Shown here: positions 13,370 through 25,857 of the stretch, piece by piece
Layout of the letters: every line of letters begins with the position of its first letter
Position numbering within the stretch: the stretch's first letter is position 1
Assembly: GCF_910592395.1 (NCBI RefSeq)
Contig: NC_088315.1
Coordinates: forward strand, 18,089,808-18,153,807
Length of the DNA stretch: 64,000 nucleotides
Reading direction: 5' to 3'
Origin: Lineus longissimus
Taxonomy: Eukaryota; Nemertea; Pilidiophora; Heteronemertea; Lineidae
Made by a program: the position numbers and the translations under genes
Notes under the pieces: model-generated
Database searches by the model: none
Told to the model about the DNA's origin: nothing
Seen by the model: the letters and a program-made list of their open reading frames with translations, nothing else

Positions 13370-13607
13370 GTACCAAAACAATGTATGTTGGCCTAAAGAT
13401 CATGGTAGGCGGAACACATGAGCAGTGTTTACATGGAAATCGCATCTGAGAAAGCTTCCTTCAGACACAGAAATGATATTCCCTTCGGCCATCCACCTGT
13501 TGATCCAATTTCCGTAACTTTCTGGCTTTGTCTGAAAAGATTTCTTATGGTTTCCGACTCACTGTAGACAAATCCTTTAGTCTTTGCGTACAACCATTAC
13601 TGTCATT

Positions 13608-13835
13608 AAAGGAGTACGCCATTTATAGTTTCTGGTGGCCCAGGAAGATAGAAAGAGAAATGCAGTTAATACACAATGCCATAGTGCAGTTATTGTGCAT
13701 ACAAATTCGCTGAAACTTGGTATGTTTAGTATTTGTGTATCTGTCCAAATGACAGCAATGCCGAACTTCATATTTAGTACATGTTGACGTAATTGGAAAG
13801 TTTAAAATTCAATTACAATTTCGAATTTTAGCAAC
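13608..13835 (+). mobile_element. family B copy
   Basis: Shares aggagtacgccatttatag, gcagttaatacacaatgcc, acaaattcgctgaaacttgg and the AT-rich tail with the element at 45904-46120; the right end is decayed. Confidence 0.68.
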
Positions 13836-14043
13836 TGGCGTAAGGATGGTACCTGAGTATTGAGATTTAGACAGAAGACCTCAGATTAGGTCAAATCTTG
13901 CGCTCTCTGGACCAGAGCAATTGGCAATTGTGATGTCATATATAGAATATGACGTCATGTTGTGGTAATTTGCACGACGTCCTCTAGACACAACATAACT
14001 GACGTCACGGTCATTGTTTTAACCTGGTTGTATGAGCGCCATA

Positions 14044-14277
14044 CAGTGGAACCTCCCTTAGCGGACACCTCTCTATTAAGGACGCTAGATCTGGTCCCAA
14101 ATTGGTTGTTTCCATTCAATTTGACCTCTCCAATCAGGACACCTCTCTATTAAGGACACTAGATCTGGTCCCAAATTGGTTGTTTCCATTCTATTTGAAC
14201 TCTCTAATCAGGACACCCCTCTATTAAGGACAGCACTTGTCAGTCCCGAGGGTGTCCTCAATAGAGAGGTTCTACTG
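14044..14277 (+). mobile_element. pogo-like MITE copy 3
   Basis: Ends cagtggaacctc and gaggttctactg, TA on both sides. Two internal units of about 74 bp (ctctctattaaggacactagatctggtccc...) are visible. Confidence 0.88.
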
Positions 14278-14654
14278 TATTTGGTTTCTGTTCCAGTACC
14301 TTTTATCCGTAGAGCACCATTGAAATTTGATCATTCGTTCCTGGATGGTGCGCCTCCTTAAATATACCGCAATCAGATGACAGCTCTTCTGATGACATTG
14401 AGTTCTTTCAGTGCGATGAAAGATCAGCTTCCCCGCGGTGAATTTGATACCGAAAACCAAAAAATTTCACTCCAGACAAAACAATTGGTAGACGCAATGT
14501 CGTATATCAAATTTGACTTCTTATGAAACTGTACACGATGTCCTTTAAAAGACCTAACAGATGTCACAGTCATTGTCAGTCATCCCTTAGTTGTGGGTGA
14601 GTGCTGTCTCTGTCTTCAGTTTCTCATATCATTATCATCATGATCATCATTACC

Positions 14655-14964
14655 GGGGTGGTAACCCTACTCGATTTTTGTCAGAGGTATGGAGTCCACT
14701 GCAGGCTACTGTCCACCTATGTGGGATATTTTCCTTGCTTAGCTTTGACACTAAGGTACAAGGAACAACAGCTTTTAGTCTCATCAGACAGACCCTCATC
14801 AATTTATCCCAAATTTAGCCTCAAATTTGTTCCGAAAACCCAGGATTTTAGTTCCTTGAAAGCTACCAGTTCATCCAGAAATACAATCCTGGGTTCTCTG
14901 CGGGATCGAATCTTGACCCCATTGCATGGTAGCCAGCATTGTTAACCACCAGGCTATGAGGCTG
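14655..14964 (-). mobile_element. tRNA-derived SINE, diverged copy (family S1)
   Basis: Complement of the S1 body and head: aggtacaaggaacaacagct ... ccaggattttagttccttga ... cctgggttctctgcgggatc ... gttaaccaccaggctatgag. Confidence 0.75.
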
Positions 14965-15305
14965 CTCAGAATCCGATAGGTAGAGCAACTATTGGATTTG
15001 ACCATTTGTTCCAGAGTCACTCACCTCCTTGGGATAGAACTCGGGCCCTATCGCGTGGTAGCCAGCATTGTTAACCACTAGGCTATGAGGCTCCTCAGAA
15101 TCCGATAGGTAGAGCAGCTATTGAATTTGATCATTTGTTCCAGAGTCACTCACCTCCTATGGATTCTGTTATAAAAGAACTCCGACCCTATAGCATTGTA
15201 CCAGCAGTGTTAACCACAAGGCTATGACGTTCCTCAGAAATACTATCCATAGAGCAGCTCTTGAATTAGATCATTTGTTCTTGAGTCACTCACCTCCCTT
15301 GACAT
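14926..15305 (-). repeat. three tandem copies of the S1 SINE head plus flank
   Basis: The segment cagcattgttaaccaccagg ... gatttgaccatttgttccag, about 130-140 bp, recurs from 14933, 15064 and 15205. The tandem duplication therefore includes the promoter-bearing tRNA-like head. Confidence 0.75.
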
Positions 15306-17129
15306 TTAGACTCTGCTCTGAAGACAATGGCTCTTCGGATGACACTGAGTTTAGACGGTGTGATGAAAGAGTGGAAGTTCCCCGGAGCATCTAAAATCGG
15401 ATGGTCGAGCCCTGAAGTTGAATGTGTGGGAGAAGGACATGTACATCTGATCCGCTCTGGCCTACAGTTAATAAGCGGCAGTATACATCATCCCTACATC
15501 CTTATGACCACCATGCTTCAGGATAGTTTTACATAGGGGAGGTGATCCTATCCCTTTATAAAAGAGGCCCCATGCCAACTGATTCCTGACAGGCAAGTTC
15601 TGCAGATCCTGTTGCAATTTCTGGCCTTCCCAAATTTTCTTTAATCCTGCTAGGATAACTGTTTCTTCCTTCTGATTGTGTAACCTGGAAAAAGAATGAT
15701 CGTCACCCTAAATTGATGAATGTGGGAACTGAAATTTGTTATCTTTTAAAATTTCTTGCAATGTCAGAACATTTAAACAAGGATTGTCTATTTGCATTGG
15801 GGCAGTGTGGCAAATGAGGCTATGTTGGTTTGGCTCATCTTTTTCATATTTCTCCAGGTGTCTATGCATCTAAACATGGATTGCCTATCAAGAATGAGAC
15901 AGTGTTGCGTATGAGACAATGTTAGTTTGGCTCACGGGCAGATTCGTTTGATTTGACAGAAGAAGGTTAAAGGAATGGGCGGCTTTTTACTGCAGTGTGT
16001 TTGTTCTTCTTCTGGTTCATCAGTAAACTATTTTTCTGAACGTGTTTGGTGCAGTTCCAATTTTGTTTCAATCAATCAATCAAAATGGGGTTATTTATAG
16101 TGCCAGTATCCACTTACGTGATCAGTGACACTTTACATAATACCGAGCAAAACTATAGGTTTTAAGTGACCCGCGAAGACAGGGGTGCTGGTTAGCATCT
16201 GCAAGCTGATTGGCAGTCGGTTTCAGCTCTTAGATAGTAGAAAAACGCATTATCCGTTATTTTTAGTACATGCAAGTCCTGGCGCGAAAGACCTTTCCCG
16301 CCGCGTGAGTGCACGCCAAGATCCGAGTTCACGTCACCCCGCTATTAAGACGCAACGTCATTTCCATTATCATCGTTGTAGTAGAGTAATCAAGCGCCAT
16401 CAGCGTGACTTGGTGATGTAGATTTTCGTCTCCGCGCAGCGCGTCTCCGTGCATCGATCCGCTCAAAAAATCTCTGCACGGAGGGTTCACTCGGGTCGAG
16501 TTGGAACCAACATCGGAAAAGTGTGTTAATTCAGTCAGTTTTCGAATTTAAATGTGTTATTTAACTCTAAGACCACCATGACCGTTAATCTACGTTTTGA
16601 AAAGTCAACTGTTGACGATCAGGGACGTAGATCTACGTTCAACCTTCAGTTTATCAAAATGCCATTAGTGGTGTTGAGGATGTTTTCTGCCTTGTTGTGA
16701 AATTTGCATAATGGTAAAAGCGTGCAATCCTGGCTCAAAGGGGACCTTTGTTTTTGGCTCTGGCGGTCAAAGAGTTAATGATGGAAACTGCGACTGTAGA
16801 ATGGGTGGTGACTGGGCAGCCGACCGCTTGGTAATAATGGCCTTAATAATGCCACTGGTCCTTTAAAACAACCTGCTGGAGAACTGGTATTGTCGTTGGT
16901 AACACTAGGCTTTATGTCTCATCGGTATATGAAACCATGGAGATGGTTGCGATGAGCCCAAGACATTCAGGCATGAAAACAAAGCTATTATGAGCGTTAC
17001 ATCATTTGCTTGGGTTTCGTGGCTAGTGCTATTGCTATCCATGTTGGTTTATGGAAAACTCACTGACCATGTGCTTTGAAGCATTTCAAATACCAGTTGC
17101 AGTAAAAAAAATTCCAGAAAAAACCCATA

Positions 17130-17509
17130 CAGTTGAACCTCTCTTAGCGGACACCTCTCTATTAAGGACACTAGTTTTGGGCCCAAAGTGGTGGTTTCCA
17201 TTCAATTTGACCTCTCCAATCAGGACACCTCTCTATTAAGGACATTTGTTTTGGTCCCAAAGTGGTGGTTTCCATTCTATTTGACCTCTATAGTCAGGAC
17301 ACCTCTCTATTAAGGACATTAGTTTTGGTCCCAAAGTGGTGGTTTCCATTCTATTTGACCTCTCTAATCAGGACACCTCTCTATTAAGGACATTAGTTTT
17401 GGTCCCAAAGTGGTGGTTTCCATTCAATTTGATCTCTCTAATCAGGACACCTATCTATTAAGGACACCACTTGTCAGTCCCGAGGGTGTCCTTTAGAGAA
17501 GTTCTACTG
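17130..17509 (+). mobile_element. pogo-like MITE copy 4, longest, about four internal units
   Basis: Ends cagttgaacctc and gaagttctactg, TA at 17128-17129 and 17510-17511. At 380 bp it is the longest copy because the internal unit (tattaaggacattagttttg, gtcccaaagtggtggtttcc, attcaatttgacctctctaa) is tandemly repeated. Confidence 0.88.
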
Positions 17510-18210
17510 TAATTCTTCAAATTCGACACCTATTGACTTAAATCTCCTTTACAACTTGTATGGTAAGGTGTAATGAAAGCTATTTTCGACACTGTGTGGG
17601 CTATTTGCTTTACCAATCTTCCGACCTTGTCCCTTAAGCTAGGGTACTGGAAGTGCATAACGGGGAAGGCACGTGGAGAATTCAACGTAACCTATTCCTT
17701 GGATAATGAATCAGCATAATTTTGACAATTCAGTTACACGCTATACAAGTTATCTTCGCATCATCAACTACTAAAGTTTTTCGAAAAACACCTGAGTCCT
17801 TTTCTAAGAATCTAGTCATGTGTTAGCATCTTTCTAAGACCCGGATCCACCTACACTCGTTACTTGGTACATTTGGCGAAGAGAGGCAAAGAAGCCATTA
17901 GAATTGACTTGCCTCAAGTTTATAACGGTGTTAACCAACCGGTTGCAAAACCATGACAACGATAAATCATTATGAAAGGCTTTCTTATTTTCTTGCTGTT
18001 GATAGGCCTACCATAGCAAAAGCGTTGCTTTTAACACCAGAGAATCAGCTCCCCAACTTCGCGAGAATCCTGTGTATTTCGGCAGGCAATCCAACTTCCA
18101 GAGCAGTTGATGAACACTGTCAAAATTGATGAGTCATCACTTTGGCAAAATGTCGATGGCATGTTGATATACTGTTGCTTACGTCATCATTTGTTTTCGA
18201 AAGGGTCTGA

Positions 18211-18571
18211 TGCAAGTATCAATTCGTGTCTTGTACCCCCCCCTCAAGGGTACGACACCTTATCACCCTATAACGACATCTTAAGGCTCAAGCATCACCC
18301 TTTTTTCACCAATACTACTTTTTCTTTCGTCAAGACTTCACCATCAACAATATATCAGTTATCACCATCATATAAAGTAAACGGACTAATTTTACTGGGT
18401 AAGGCTGTATGTTCGAGAAGACATCGACACATTAGCATCCTTATTCTTTCCAGCTTCGCCAAATTTTCACTAAAGGAAAAATAAATACTACTCAAGCATC
18501 GGCAAAGATTAGTGGTGATAGCTTAACTACCCTTGAGGAGGGGGGGTACAAGAAACGAATTGATACTTGCA
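18211..18571. mobile_element. 361-bp element with long TIRs containing C/G runs
   Basis: tgcaagtatcaattcgtgtc plus ttgtacccccccctcaaggg at the left and its near complement at 18530-18571. The long frame covering this element is a product of the inverted repeat and has no protein features. Confidence 0.72.
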
Positions 18572-18600
18572 TTAGTTGATGCTCAGAATTCTGGAAAAAT

Positions 18601-19248
18601 AAGGGTTCACCATATGCACCACCATTTTGACTAGAACTTGAAATCCTAAAGCTCCTTCTTCTTCTTCTTCTTCTTCAGCGTTCGCTCTGCACTTGGAGGG
18701 GTCATTCTCCTAGGAGTAATCCTCCTCCAAGGCGGGATGAGCGTATCCTGCGTGCCACTACGGTTAGGCGCCAATTGGGTTTATTGGCCTAGTGGTCCGA
18801 CTTTGGTGAGAGAGATAGAGTCCACGCAAGCTACTCATGTTTCTCACTTGGTGGGGGTCTTAGCTTGCCCTGGCATAGACACCAGGTACAAGGAACCTCG
18901 GTTTTGAGTCTCATTCGAAGGACTGTGAAGAGCCAGGAATTTTAGTTCCTTGAAAGCCACGCCAGTTCATCCAGACATACGATCCTGGGTTCTCCCCGGG
19001 ATCGAACCTGGGCCCTTTTGCGTGGTAGCCAGCAGTGTAAACCACTAGGCCATGAGGCTCTTTGAAATCCTAAAGCAATCAGAACTCTTTCAGAATGAAG
19101 TGAATGCCAATTTCGAGTGTTGAAGCCTGTTCTTTGTTTTCCAGGGAACACTGCCTCCTTGTTTCAAATAGTAACTCGCTTCATTTTGAAAAGTTCTAAT
19201 AGCTTTAGGATTGCAAGTTCTCGTCAAAATGCCTTTGGTCCACCCCCA
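18601..19248. mobile_element. foldback MITE family A copy split by a SINE
   Basis: Left arm 18601-18652 (aagggttcacc...cttgaaatcctaaagc) and the remainder 19062-19248 (ttgaaatcctaaagcaatca...) belong to family A as at 48626. The interruption is the SINE at 18653-19061. Confidence 0.75.
18653..19061 (-). mobile_element. tRNA-derived SINE, full copy (family S1)
   Basis: Read on the - strand: a tRNA-like head with A-box-like tggcctagtgg and perfect B-box ggttcgatccc near 19000-19050, a non-tRNA body, and a (GAA)n tail at 18655-18676. It is flanked by a perfect 15-bp target duplication ttgaaatcctaaagc (18638-18652 and 19062-19076), the signature of LINE-mediated insertion. Confidence 0.9.
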
Positions 19249-19650
19249 ATCTTTATGCAAATGTGTGGCAAATCTCTTTTCGAATTCATACACGGCCGGA
19301 ACATTTGTGCGGCAAAATGACTGAAATGGCAAAATTTGCCGAGATCATATCGCTGGAGAATTATTTTGCGATTGAGGAAGCAGCCTTCCTTTTGGTGGCC
19401 ATCAATAACGAATATTCGAAACATTAGCGGTAAACTGCCATGGTGTATCCTGACTCAGGTCAAGTGACAAGTATAAGGCCCCGTGAAATAAATTGTTTGT
19501 TTTTCAACCTTTTCAACATCAAAGTGATGCGGGAGGGGGTGTTCCCAAAAAATCCTGAACACGAAGCTACGCTTGTGCTACTGCTGGTATTTTTGGCACC
19601 AAACCAATAAGAACATCTGTTCAGCAAGACGCTGGATGTTCAGAATTTAA

Positions 19651-19979
19651 AGGGTAACTCGTGTCAAATTTCGCCATATAATGTTTTAGCTGTTTTTGAC
19701 AAATGACTATGTCACTTTCTCATAAATCGGTGAGGTTTTCGAATCGAAATTCACATTTTCTAGAAATTGATGGTTTAATCCCGCCTGGACGGCTCGCTTC
19801 GGTGCCGTTTTCGTTGATGACGTCACAACATGAACATTTTCGCGGTCGCGTTGGTTTACATTCAGCGATTTTATGATAAATCTAATCAAAAATGGAAAAT
19901 TTGAGCTTTACATTTGTGATCAACAATTAAAAAAACGGACGTATTTCCGCAAAGTTGTTAATCACATCATAGTATCACT
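19651..19979. mobile_element. possible TTAA-type element
   Basis: The left boundary ttaaagggtaactcgtg and the complement of the right boundary (ttaaagtgatactatg) are similar, giving about 13-bp imperfect ends with TTAA at both sides. Contains a GC-rich patch with tgacgtcaca. Moderate support only. Confidence 0.4.
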
Positions 19980-20618
19980 TTAAGGGTACAACTGCTGATT
20001 AAATGAGCCAAAATGGACATGGTTAGTCTCTAGAGCGGCCTACTGCTATACTTTATGGGTGGTTGCTTCACATTGCCAGGCCTGCTTCGGCCATTTTACC
20101 CGTTTTTACCAAAGATTTTACACATTACCAGACTTTAAAGGGTAGGCAGCTATGGGTATCATTGTAAATGCAATTTTATCAGGAATGTAACTAAATATAT
20201 AAGTAAACAGTTCTAATTTCTACCAGACACAAATTTAGTGATTGAATTTGAAAATTCGAAAAAATTGGAAAATGTGATGTGGGTTGGGATGATAAACTAA
20301 CAACTTTTCATAGGGCCTAATGTCAGAAGACATGGATTCGAAGTCATAAATCATGGTGGCAGATTGCAGAAATCATTTGCATTTATTCGACTGATCGATG
20401 GCAAGCGATATCTGCCTCTCCCCCGATCCGTTAAAAAAGTTGGGGTTTAATGTTTTGACAGAGATTTAAAAAAGCCTTCTTTTATGTCTCTCGAACTCCA
20501 GCCTACTTTGATCTTTGTGCCAAGTCACCAGCCTTCTTTGAATGTCATTTAAGTGATCTTTTAGTGTCTCTTTCAAACACTTCGTAAAAAAGACGTGATG
20601 TGTTCCTTATGCATCATA

Positions 20619-20869
20619 GAGTGGAATCTCCCTCAGCGGACACCTCTCTATTAAGGACACTAGTTTTGGTCCCAAAGTGGTGGTTTCCATTCAATTTGAC
20701 CTCTCTATTCAGGACACCTCTCTATTAAGGACACTAGTTTTGGTCCCAAAGTGGTGGTTTCCATTCAATTTGACCTCACTAATCAGGACACCACTCTTAT
20801 CAGGACACCTCTCTAATCAGAACAACAGTTGTCAGTCCCGAGGGTGTCCTTAATAGAGAGGTTCTACTG
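20619..20869 (+). mobile_element. pogo-like MITE copy 5
   Basis: Left end gagtggaatctc (diverged), right end gaggttctactg, TA on both sides. Two internal units plus a partial third are present. Confidence 0.86.
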
Positions 20870-20947
20870 TACCTTTTAGAATGCACATACTTTCATACCG
20901 GTGCATCAGCGGTCTCAGTGTTTCCAATATCAACCCTTTTACAGGAG

Positions 20948-21012
20948 ATGACGTGCATAGCACGTCATTCCACATGTCCCCTAAGTGTCAATGACGTACA
21001 TGGTACGTCATT
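20948..21012. other. two neighbouring near-identical palindromes with CRE half sites
   Basis: ATGACGTGC-ata-GCACGTCAT at 20948-20968 (perfect 9-bp arms) and AATGACGTAC-atg-GTACGTCATT at 20990-21012 (perfect 10-bp arms), 21 bp apart. Confidence 0.8.
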
Positions 21013-23269
21013 TACTAATATAGATATCAATTCCTCAGCACTACACTGCAGCCACTCTAAACAAGCTGTACACACGCAAAGACATTAGTTTAATCCAAAT
21101 ACAATAGATGGCAGAACTTTTGAATATTATTTGGGCACTCCAATAGATGTCACCGCTGCTCAGGACAACCAGCCACAGCTCAGCACTGGGCAGTGTAGGC
21201 CAAAGAGGCTGCCTCAAGGAACGAGTTAAGTCTATTGGGTTTTGACAAACTTGTCTTGCTTGTAATTTTTAGCATCTTTCACCATCATTTTAACGGAATA
21301 GCTGGATTGCGAGTTGCTAAGTTCTTCAGATGGCGATGATGTGAAGAAAGGATTAGCGCAAGGAACACAGGAAAATATCTTTTTTTGCGGAGGTTTGAAT
21401 AACTTTTGTCTCGCCGTCGGGGAAAACAGGCACATTCACGCCCTGCCAGAGGTGTAGAGATCAGAGAAAGTTGATGGTACTCATCTGTTTTGTGCCGACA
21501 TTGAAAAATGCTCTTAATACTGTCACGGCTATTTTGTAAGTTTGAGCCAGTGAGTTCTCAGCAGACAATATACACGCCCTGCCTGAGGTGTAGAGATTAG
21601 AGAAAGTTGATAGTACACACCTGTCTTGTGCCTATTTTGAAAATTGCCATATTTCAGTGCCTGTGCGGTTACACCTAACTTACAAGTGGTCTTTCCATTG
21701 ACTCTTCAACAACTTGTACCAAAAGATGATAACTTGAGCCATGATTTTATAAAGCCTTGTACATTTCATCACATTTTGAATATCCTCTGAAGTCTCTGTG
21801 TCAATTCCATTAACGTGAATGGAGGAGCAGTTTGGATTAAGTGTCTAATGGAATTTAGTTAGAATTTCAACGGCGGCCTCTGTGAACATGCGGACAGATC
21901 TGACTTATGACTGCATCTTTGGCGTACGTTCCGAGATTCTTGGGTTTCAGGATTGTGTCTTTGGCATCAGTTATGACGGATAAGTAAACAAACATTTTGT
22001 GAAATTTAAAAGAGGTTTGAGTTTTGTACTTTTGGAGTTTGAAATTCGAAAGGGAGTGCATTTCAACACAAAAGGCTGACTTGTTCGAGAATTGTTGAAT
22101 GAAGTCAGGTTTTTGATGGATAAATCAGGAGAAAGTCAAATGGAGTCAGGTTATTGTCAGATAAATCCAGAGAATTGTCTGAGTTGGTGAACAAATAGTG
22201 TGTAATAGTGGGCCTTAATGTTGGATGAAGTCTGGTTTTTGGTGAAAAGAGCAGAAAAGGTTGGGGACACTGTTCAGGATTGACATTAAAAGTGTCACTG
22301 GATATCAGGATAATAAGGATTGGGGATTGAATTTATTTCTGTTTTTATTAACGCATGTGGTTCTGATTAGCACATGGATTTATATTATGGGATGTCGGCC
22401 ATGGCGTGAATAAATGGATTGTTTTTGAAAAGCATTGCATTTGCATTTATTGCAACCTTTATTAGCAGAACTGACGACACTGGTGGCGTGAGTGTGGTAG
22501 ATGTATGGATTTTCAGGGATGTAAAATTTCTGATTTTAGGCGATTTTCAGACGTTTTTCTCTTACTAAATGCTAAATTTGACAGTTGGAATGGAAGGATC
22601 TTTGTCTAACCTCTTTGTGGAGCTTTGAACTTCCATAATTGGACGATAGATAACCATTTTAGAGGCATTTTTGTGTAAGTGAGTGTCGATAAAAAAAGGA
22701 CATGATTTTTACAAGAAAAGTAGTTTCAGATTTTTTGCCTTAGCTTAGTTATTGGCATCCCTGGATTTTAATCAGAGGATATTTATGTCAGTTTGAGTGT
22801 GACTAATAGGTCTTTTGATGACATCGAAAAAAATTACATTTTGATCGTGTTTTTGATTCAAATGGATATTGAAAACATAGCATGAAGGAGGCCATTAAAG
22901 TTACTAAAAATCTCGGACCGATTTCAAAGTTGGCCGGACGCACAATTCAACTTCAGATTATCATAAGTTGTGCCGAATTGGATGAAAAACTTGGACAAGG
23001 GTGTCACAGCTCTGCGCCAACCTCGCCCGGAAGGAATTGTACTCGAACGCCCGGATTTACTGTCATGGTAAGAGTCGGACGTGATTTTGTCGGCGTAGTG
23101 GATTACTTCTTTCCTTGTGGTGTTTGATTTTGGTTGTAGCTGGTAGTGCCCTCTATACAGGGATGTGGGGTACTTCTAATTTTTTCAGGGTTTCCATTTT
23201 TTCTCCTCCAGAAAAGTAGAAATGGAAATATCTCTGTGTCAGCTTTCTGTAGAGTATATTGAATTTTTG

Positions 23270-23505
23270 AAATCGGACGCTACTCGTTAAAAATTTGAAA
23301 TTTGGAATGTAATTCGAAAATTTCCAATTGTGTAAATACGTACTAAATATAAATTTCAATAATGCCATTGTGTAGACAAATATACATATACTATGAATGC
23401 CAAGTTTCAGCAAATTTGTATGCATAATAACTGCACTACGGCATTGTGTAAAACTGCATTTCTATTACCTGGACCACCAGTTGTCACGAACGGCATACCC
23501 CTTTA
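23270..23505 (-). mobile_element. family B copy (reverse)
   Basis: Reverse complement match: caagtttcagcaaatttgta, ctgcactacggcattgtgt and the end aacggcatacccctttaa. Confidence 0.68.
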
Positions 23506-23725
23506 AAGATGGTGGTCACTGAGACGGTAAAACGACCAGATGCTGAAGATGGAAATGATCGACCACCTGAGACTGATGAGAATCACTGCTCGATTTAGAT
23601 CGATCCTTCTGCCTTTAAAGGTGGACTAGAGGCAGAAACTAGGGGGTCAAGTCGATGGTATTTGGGCAACTTACATGAATAAAGCTCTAGGGGACTATTT
23701 GGTATTTGATTCAAAGATGAATATT

Positions 23726-23885
23726 CAGTGGAACCTCCCTTTGTGGACACCTCTCTATTAAGGACAATAGTTTTGGTCCCAAATTGGTACTTTCCATTCA
23801 ATTTGACCTCTCTAATCAGGACACCTCTCTATTAAGGACAGTATTTGTCAGTACCGAGAGTGTCCTTAATAGAGAGGTTCTACTG
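23726..23885 (+). mobile_element. pogo-like MITE copy 6
   Basis: Ends cagtggaacctc and gaggttctactg. The right flank is TA; the left flank is TT, a decayed TA. Confidence 0.84.
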
Positions 23886-24445
23886 TACTGTAATCAGGCA
23901 AAATTTTGCTTCACTTTGCAATTTCACAAAAATTTGGAGAGAAAAAAAATTCACACATTTTTATTTTGGCGATTGCACATTTCTTTCAGTTTTCGAAATA
24001 ATTTTTGTGCTTTTAATTTTTTGGCAAATTTTATTTTCGCAAATTCATGTGATTTGTCAATCCCGCGAAAACAAAATGCCTGCAAGAATTTGGTGGTTCA
24101 CAATATTCTTAGTACAAGCACAAATAGTTTCGATGTACTTAGCGCTAGGAGAGATCCCTATTGACAACTTTGAGTAACCTAATCTGACCTACCTGGCTCC
24201 TGCCTAAGGATTCCCTTTAAGGCATTACCCCACTAATTGATTCTAACGCCAGTTAGCAAGGGGATAATTAGCTTATAGGGTCATCACCAGCTGGTGACCA
24301 GCCTGCACCCAAGAGCGGGATTGGAAAAGACTTTATCTGCACACTTGAGAGGGGCAGTGTCTGTTCAAAAAGTCAACCCTTTTTGTACGATCTCATCACA
24401 ACCATTTGTAAGATATCTATCTATCTTTTACAGGCCTACGTCGTT

Positions 24446-24872
24446 TATTCAAAAATTTGAAAGTTGGACTTGAATTTGAAAATATTGGCACAAATGGTGA
24501 AAAAAATCTGATGGGAAAAAAATCTTAATCAACCAAAATAGAATTCTTGTAAATTTTTTTGCAAATCTCATAGAGAGGCATGAAAATTTGGCAGTTTACA
24601 CTAAAGGTTTTTGAAACAGTTATTTTGCCAAATTGTAGCCCTACAAAAACTGTTGTTTATTCAAAAATTTTAAAGTTGGACTTGAAAATGAAAATATTGG
24701 CACAAATAGTGAAAAAAAATCTGATGGGAAAAAAAATCTTAATCAACCATATAATAGAAATCTTGTAAGTTTTTTTTGCAAATCTCATAGAGAGGTGTGA
24801 AAATTTGGCAGTTTCCAGTAAAGGTTTTTGAAACAGTTATTTTGCCAAATTGTAGCCCTACAAAAACCCACA
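24446..24872 (+). repeat. ~210-bp direct duplication
   Basis: Two adjacent copies of ttcaaaaatttgaaagttgg acttga ... gcaaatctcatagagaggca ... gccaaattgtagccctacaa, about 90% alike. Confidence 0.85.
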
Positions 24873-25164
24873 CAAGAAAATATAATAAAACTTCACCAGT
24901 CGTGGAAAGATTTTCTCTCAGAAAACGCAAATTCAGTACAAAGTGAATTAGCATTTTGAAAAGCGTTGGGGCAACACGATATCATTGTTGTCGTTTCGAA
25001 GCGAGATTAATCACGGCACTTCAGACGGCGAAAGAGAGTGCCGTTAGTGATGAACATTAATTACAATTACCGCCGTGAAAATTGATTATACCCACAAGGT
25101 TTCCTGCCGACTCATGTTCTTCATTCGAAATGGCTGCAATTTATTATCCAAGAGTCCACCTGCG

Positions 25165-25640
25165 CTGTTCCTCGACTTTAGCGTGACAATGCACTTGGAG
25201 GTGTGATTCTCCAGAAAGTATCCCTCCTCCAAGGAGAGATACAGTAGAACCTCTCTTTGAAGGACACCCTCGGGACTGACAAGTGCTGTCCTTAATATAG
25301 ATTAGTCCTGATTAGAGAGGTTAAATTGAATGGAAACAACCTATTTGGGACCAAAACTAGTGTCCTTAATAGAGAGGATGTCCTTATTAGAGAGGTGTCC
25401 TGATTAGAGAGGTCAAATTGAATTGAAACAACCAATTTGGGACCAAAACTAGTGTCCTTGATAGAGCGGTTGTCCTTAATAGAGAGGTTGTCCTTATTAG
25501 AGAGGTGTCCACTAAGAGAGGTTCTACCGTAAGTGGTTTTACGTGCCACTACGGTTAGTTGCCAATTGAGTTTATAGGCCTAGTGCTTAAGCCAGAGGTT
25601 GAGTCCATCCAAGCTACTTTTATTATGTCGATGGGTCGTT
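25165..25640 (-). mobile_element. S1 SINE 3' part, split by a pogo-like MITE
   Basis: 25165-25241 (tgcacttggaggtgtgattc ... ctcctccaaggagagata) and 25532-25640 (ttacgtgccactacggttag ...) are adjacent in the intact copy at 18690-18810. The MITE at 25242-25529 lies between them. Confidence 0.78.
25242..25529 (-). mobile_element. pogo-like MITE copy 7, inserted in a SINE
   Basis: Reverse orientation: cagtagaacctctctttgaa is followed by the inverted cgggactgacaagtgctgtc segment. TA occurs at 25240-25241 and 25530-25531. The sequence on either side is the 3' half of a SINE also seen at 18653-19061, so the insertion splits an older SINE. Confidence 0.9.
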
Positions 25641-25684
25641 TAGAATATAGCCAACAGGTCGAGCAAATATTGGTTTTACATATC

Positions 25685-25840
25685 TTTCTAAGGACAAAGC
25701 AATAAAGGTTGAGTGCTGTACCCAAGGACAGTTGGCCGAAACAACGATGATCTTTCTGTGAGTCCAACCAAGGGTCGACTGATAGTGAGCCAAATGCTCT
25801 TACCACGATGCCACTGATCTCAGACAACTCTTGTCCTGCG
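25685..25840 (-). mobile_element. possible tRNA-derived SINE fragment
   Basis: The - strand reads gatcagtggcatcgtggtaa gagcatttggctcac, similar to a tRNA A-box region, then a body with ccttgggtacagcactcaac. No good B-box or target duplication was found. Confidence 0.35.
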
Positions 25841-25857
25841 AAATGAAATATCACACA

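Noticed and set aside
18107-18484. 125-residue + strand frame
   Set aside because: Starts next to and runs through a TIR element; composition has no domain, and the open frame stops where the element's interior changes.
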